From Clostridia bacterium (GTDB lineage: Bacteria > Bacillota_E > SLMV01 > PUMD01): 7,994 nucleotides of DNA. The notes below the pieces were generated by a model. That model searched no databases. It was not told where the DNA came from and saw only the letters and a program-made list of their open reading frames with translations. A program made the translations under genes and the position numbers. Numbering within the stretch: the first letter of the stretch is position 1; each line of letters begins with the position of its first letter. The stretch lies in the NCBI GenBank assembly GCA_003563755.1, contig PWUB01000339.1, forward strand, positions 1 through 7,994, written 5' to 3'. Of this stretch, positions 6,304 through 7,994 are shown in pieces.

Positions 6304-7634
6304 GATGGACCGCCACCCCTCACATCCTCCGGACAGGGTTCTTTCTTCCCCAGGGCCTCGGCTGCGATCTCCATGGCGCAGTATGGGCCGCACATCGTGC
6401 ACTGCCGGGTACCTTCTACATTCTTGGCATCCCGGTATTCCCTGGCTCGCACCGGGTCAATGGCGAGGTCGATTTGCTGCTCCCAATCCAGCGCCTTTCG
6501 GGCCTTAGCCATCTGCAGGTCCCACTCCCAGGCACCGGGTACTCTCTTGATGAGATCCCCGGTGTGAGCGGCGATCCTGGCCGCCACGATTCCTTCCTTC
6601 ACATCCTGCTCGTCAGGGAGTCCCAGGTGTTCCGCCGGGGTGACGTAGCACAGGAAATCGGCACCGCCCGCCGCCGCCAGGGCTCCGCCTATGCAACTGG
6701 TGATGTGGTCGTATCCCGGGGCCACATCCGTGACGATGGGACCCAGAACGTAGAAGGGGGCTCCGTGGCACAGGCTCTTCTGCAGCTTAACATTGGTTTC
6801 AACCTGGTCCAGCGGGATGTGGCCCGGCCCCTCCACCATGGCCTGGACCCCGGCCTCTCTCGCCCGGTCCACCAGTTCGCCCAGGATGATGAGTTCCTGG
6901 ATCTGGCTGCGGTCGGTGGCATCGGCGAGACAGCCTGGCCTCAACGCGTCGCCAAGGCTGAGGGTTGCATCGTATTTCCTGGCGATTTCAAGCAGTCGAT
7001 CGTACTGGGAGAAGAGGGGGTTTTCTTCCTCATGGTGGAGCATCCATCCGGTGAGAAGTGCTCCACCCCGGCTGACAATGTCCGTCACCCTGCCTTCGCT
7101 GCGAAGCCGGTTCACCGTTTCCAGCGTGATGCCGCAGTGCACGGTGATGAAGTCAACACCGTCGGAGCATTGCTTCTCGATGGTCGCAAAGAGATCATCC
7201 GGAGTCATGAACACGATGGCTCCCCGTCTTTCGCGGGCCTCGGCGGAGGCCTGGTAGACGGGTACCGTGCCGATCATCACCGGGGATCGGGCGAGGATCG
7301 CCCGGCGGGTTGCATCAATCTCCGGGGTGCTGCCCATGCTGAGGTCCATGACGGCATCTGCGCCTGCCTGAATGGCCACGTCGAGCTTTTTCATCTCGGC
7401 TTCCGTGTCCGGCAGGCTGGCGGAGGTGCCGATGTTCGCGTTTACCTTGGTCCGTAGTCCACTGCCGATGCCGGAGGGATCGAGTCCTTCGTGATGCATA
7501 TTGGCCGGTATGACGATCGTACCCCTTGCGACGCCTTCCAGGATGTGCTCGAGATCCAGGTTCTCTTTTTGGGCGACGCGACGCATGGCGGGCGTTGCGT
7601 TCCCAGTCAAAGCCGCCTCCATTTGCGTGGTCAT
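6300..7634 (-). CDS. thiC: phosphomethylpyrimidine synthase
   Basis: A non-canonical radical SAM enzyme that rearranges aminoimidazole ribotide to HMP-P, the first committed step of the pyrimidine branch; it needs a 4Fe-4S cluster. At 444 residues it is the short form common in anaerobes and archaea, without the long N-terminal domain of the E. coli enzyme. Motifs: PANMHHEGLDPSGIG (near the N-terminus), KVNANIGTS, DAVMDLSMG, DFITVHCGIT, SRGGALLTGWML, SLGDALRPGCLADA, MVEGPGHIPLDQV, PGYDHITSCIGGALAA and YVTPAEHLGLP. The C-terminal cluster cysteines are C412, C415 and C419 (QCTMCGPYCAM), spaced C-x2-C-x3-C. The ATG at 7634 follows GGGGAGGA by about seven bases; a longer form would run into the terminator hairpin and riboswitch. 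First gene of the operon, controlled by the TPP riboswitch. Confidence 0.97.
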   Translation of the reverse strand: MTTQMEAALTGNATPAMRRVAQKENLDLEHILEGVARGTIVIPANMHHEGLDPSGIGSGLRTKVNANIGTSASLPDTEAEMKKLDVAIQAGADAVMDLSMGSTPEIDATRRAILARSPVMIGTVPVYQASAEARERRGAIVFMTPDDLFATIEKQCSDGVDFITVHCGITLETVNRLRSEGRVTDIVSRGGALLTGWMLHHEEENPLFSQYDRLLEIARKYDATLSLGDALRPGCLADATDRSQIQELIILGELVDRAREAGVQAMVEGPGHIPLDQVETNVKLQKSLCHGAPFYVLGPIVTDVAPGYDHITSCIGGALAAAGGADFLCYVTPAEHLGLPDEQDVKEGIVAARIAAHTGDLIKRVPGAWEWDLQMAKARKALDWEQQIDLAIDPVRAREYRDAKNVEGTRQCTMCGPYCAMEIAAEALGKKEPCPEDVRGGGPS

Positions 7635-7649
7635 CACAGAATCCTCCCC

Positions 7650-7685
7650 AAACAAAGAGCCACCTGTCCTGCCAGGAAGGGCGGC
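7650..7685 (-). terminator. terminator-like hairpin between riboswitch and thiC
   Basis: On the minus strand, GCCGCC (7685-7680) pairs with GGTGGC (7664-7659) including one G-U. An inner stem TCCT/AGGA closes a GGC loop, with a small CT/CA internal loop between the two stems. The U-rich tract TCTTTGTTT (7658-7650) follows at once, and the thiC Shine-Dalgarno comes just after it. Position and shape fit the expression platform of a transcription-terminating TPP riboswitch. A GCGG in the 3' strand of riboswitch stem P1 (from 7712) could pair with CCGC in the 5' arm of this hairpin, giving an antiterminator when no TPP is bound. The T-run is interrupted, so the strength is uncertain. Confidence 0.55.
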
Positions 7686-7707
7686 CGTGTCTGGGGGATG
7701 TCCCCGC

Positions 7708-7805
7708 ACCGCTTCCCTACGCTGGCATGATCCAGATCAGGTTCTAAGGGTCAAGGGATGGTTCCCTCTTGCTCTCAGCTCGACAACCCGAGCTCCCCTA
7801 GCGGT
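7708..7805 (-). ncRNA. TPP riboswitch (THI element) aptamer
   Basis: On the minus strand the P1 stem ACCGCT (7805-7800) pairs perfectly with AGCGGT (7713-7708). P2 is AGCTCG/CGAGCT, followed by the conserved CTGAGA (7778-7773). P3 lies around AGGGAACCATCCCT. The hallmark 3' half CTGATCTGGATCATGCCA followed by GCGTAGGGAA (7740-7713) matches the pyrophosphate- and pyrimidine-binding core almost base for base. Thiamine diphosphate binding stabilises P1 and should switch the operon off. It lies 73 bases upstream of the thiC start and controls all five thi genes, whose end product is its ligand. Confidence 0.97.
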
Positions 7806-7831
7806 CCGTATTCTCTTGTACCTACACACTC

Positions 7832-7837
7832 ATAATA
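7832..7837 (-). promoter_or_regulatory. possible -10 element of the thi operon promoter
   Basis: TATTAT on the minus strand, a 5 of 6 match to TATAAT, about 27 bases upstream of the riboswitch P1 stem, where a transcript start is expected. I see no convincing -35 hexamer at 16-18 bases. The upstream 7838-7994 stretch holds no gene; it contains an AGCCC/GGGCT hairpin around 7945-7960 and the palindromes GGGGATCCCC and TGAGGCCTCA. Confidence 0.25.
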
Positions 7838-7994
7838 CTACATGGAGAGGCCGATCGCCTGCCTGGATGGTTGTCCTTTTCACCCGGGGGATCCCCTCGG
7901 TCGCCCAGGACAGTACGAGGTTCGGGAAGTAAGGAGCCCGGAGAGGGCTTGTCGGGGTCAGGTGTGCTGAACTGGTATTGAGGCCTCACCTACT

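Noticed and set aside
6474..7457. A 327-codon plus-strand open frame opposite thiC
   Set aside because: The thiC frame matches its family over its full length; the opposite strand has no ribosome site or motif and is a GC-driven shadow.
7491..7932. Plus-strand frames over the riboswitch and thiC leader
   Set aside because: They lie antisense to a clear TPP riboswitch and the thiC start and have no coding signature.
7945..7960. AGCCC/GGGCT hairpin upstream of the thi promoter region as a terminator
   Set aside because: Short stem and only a weak pyrimidine tract follow; no gene is visible upstream within the window to terminate.

Overview
The window holds a complete five-gene thiamine (vitamin B1) operon on the minus strand, thiC-thiD-thiM-thiE-thiL, in the right two thirds (about 7805 down to 2700). 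The left third (1-2700) is a patchwork of two small intact genes set among decayed mobile elements. The thi genes look GC-rich by eye. The short ThiC, the operonic thiM/thiE/thiL and a TPP riboswitch that appears to act through a terminator fit a GC-rich anaerobe or Firmicute-like bacterium, but nothing here fixes the taxon.

Right side: a TPP riboswitch (7708-7805, minus) precedes a terminator-like hairpin and the thiC ribosome-binding site. ThiC makes HMP-P, ThiD phosphorylates HMP/HMP-P to HMP-PP, ThiM phosphorylates salvaged hydroxyethylthiazole, ThiE joins the two halves into thiamine phosphate, and ThiL makes thiamine diphosphate. No thiazole synthesis genes (thiG, thiS, thiF, thiH) are present, so within this window the thiazole half comes only from salvage. 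The genes are tightly coupled: thiC/thiD apparently overlap by ATAA with a non-AUG start, thiD/thiM overlap by ATGA, thiE follows thiM directly, and thiL lies 53 bases (with a strong Shine-Dalgarno) after thiE.

Junction: the conserved thiL product ends with a WNHF motif at 2874, but there is no stop there. The frame runs on for 57 codons across an out-of-frame remnant of an IS1634/IS4-type transposase. A lower-GC flavin reductase-like gene (1824-2465, plus) converges on this junction.

Left side, in order: the C-terminal 72 codons of an unidentified gene (2-220), the 3' end of a decayed group II intron (domains V-VI, about 381-451), a 28-codon N-terminal stub of an IS110-family transposase (743-829, minus), an intact small VOC/glyoxalase-fold gene (901-1254, plus), and a C-terminal scrap of an IS21 helper ATPase, IstB (about 1554-1649, plus). 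I see no CRISPR array, tRNA, rRNA or defence system. The points of most interest are the broken 3' end of thiL, the unusual thiD start, the riboswitch switching architecture and the density of dead mobile elements.
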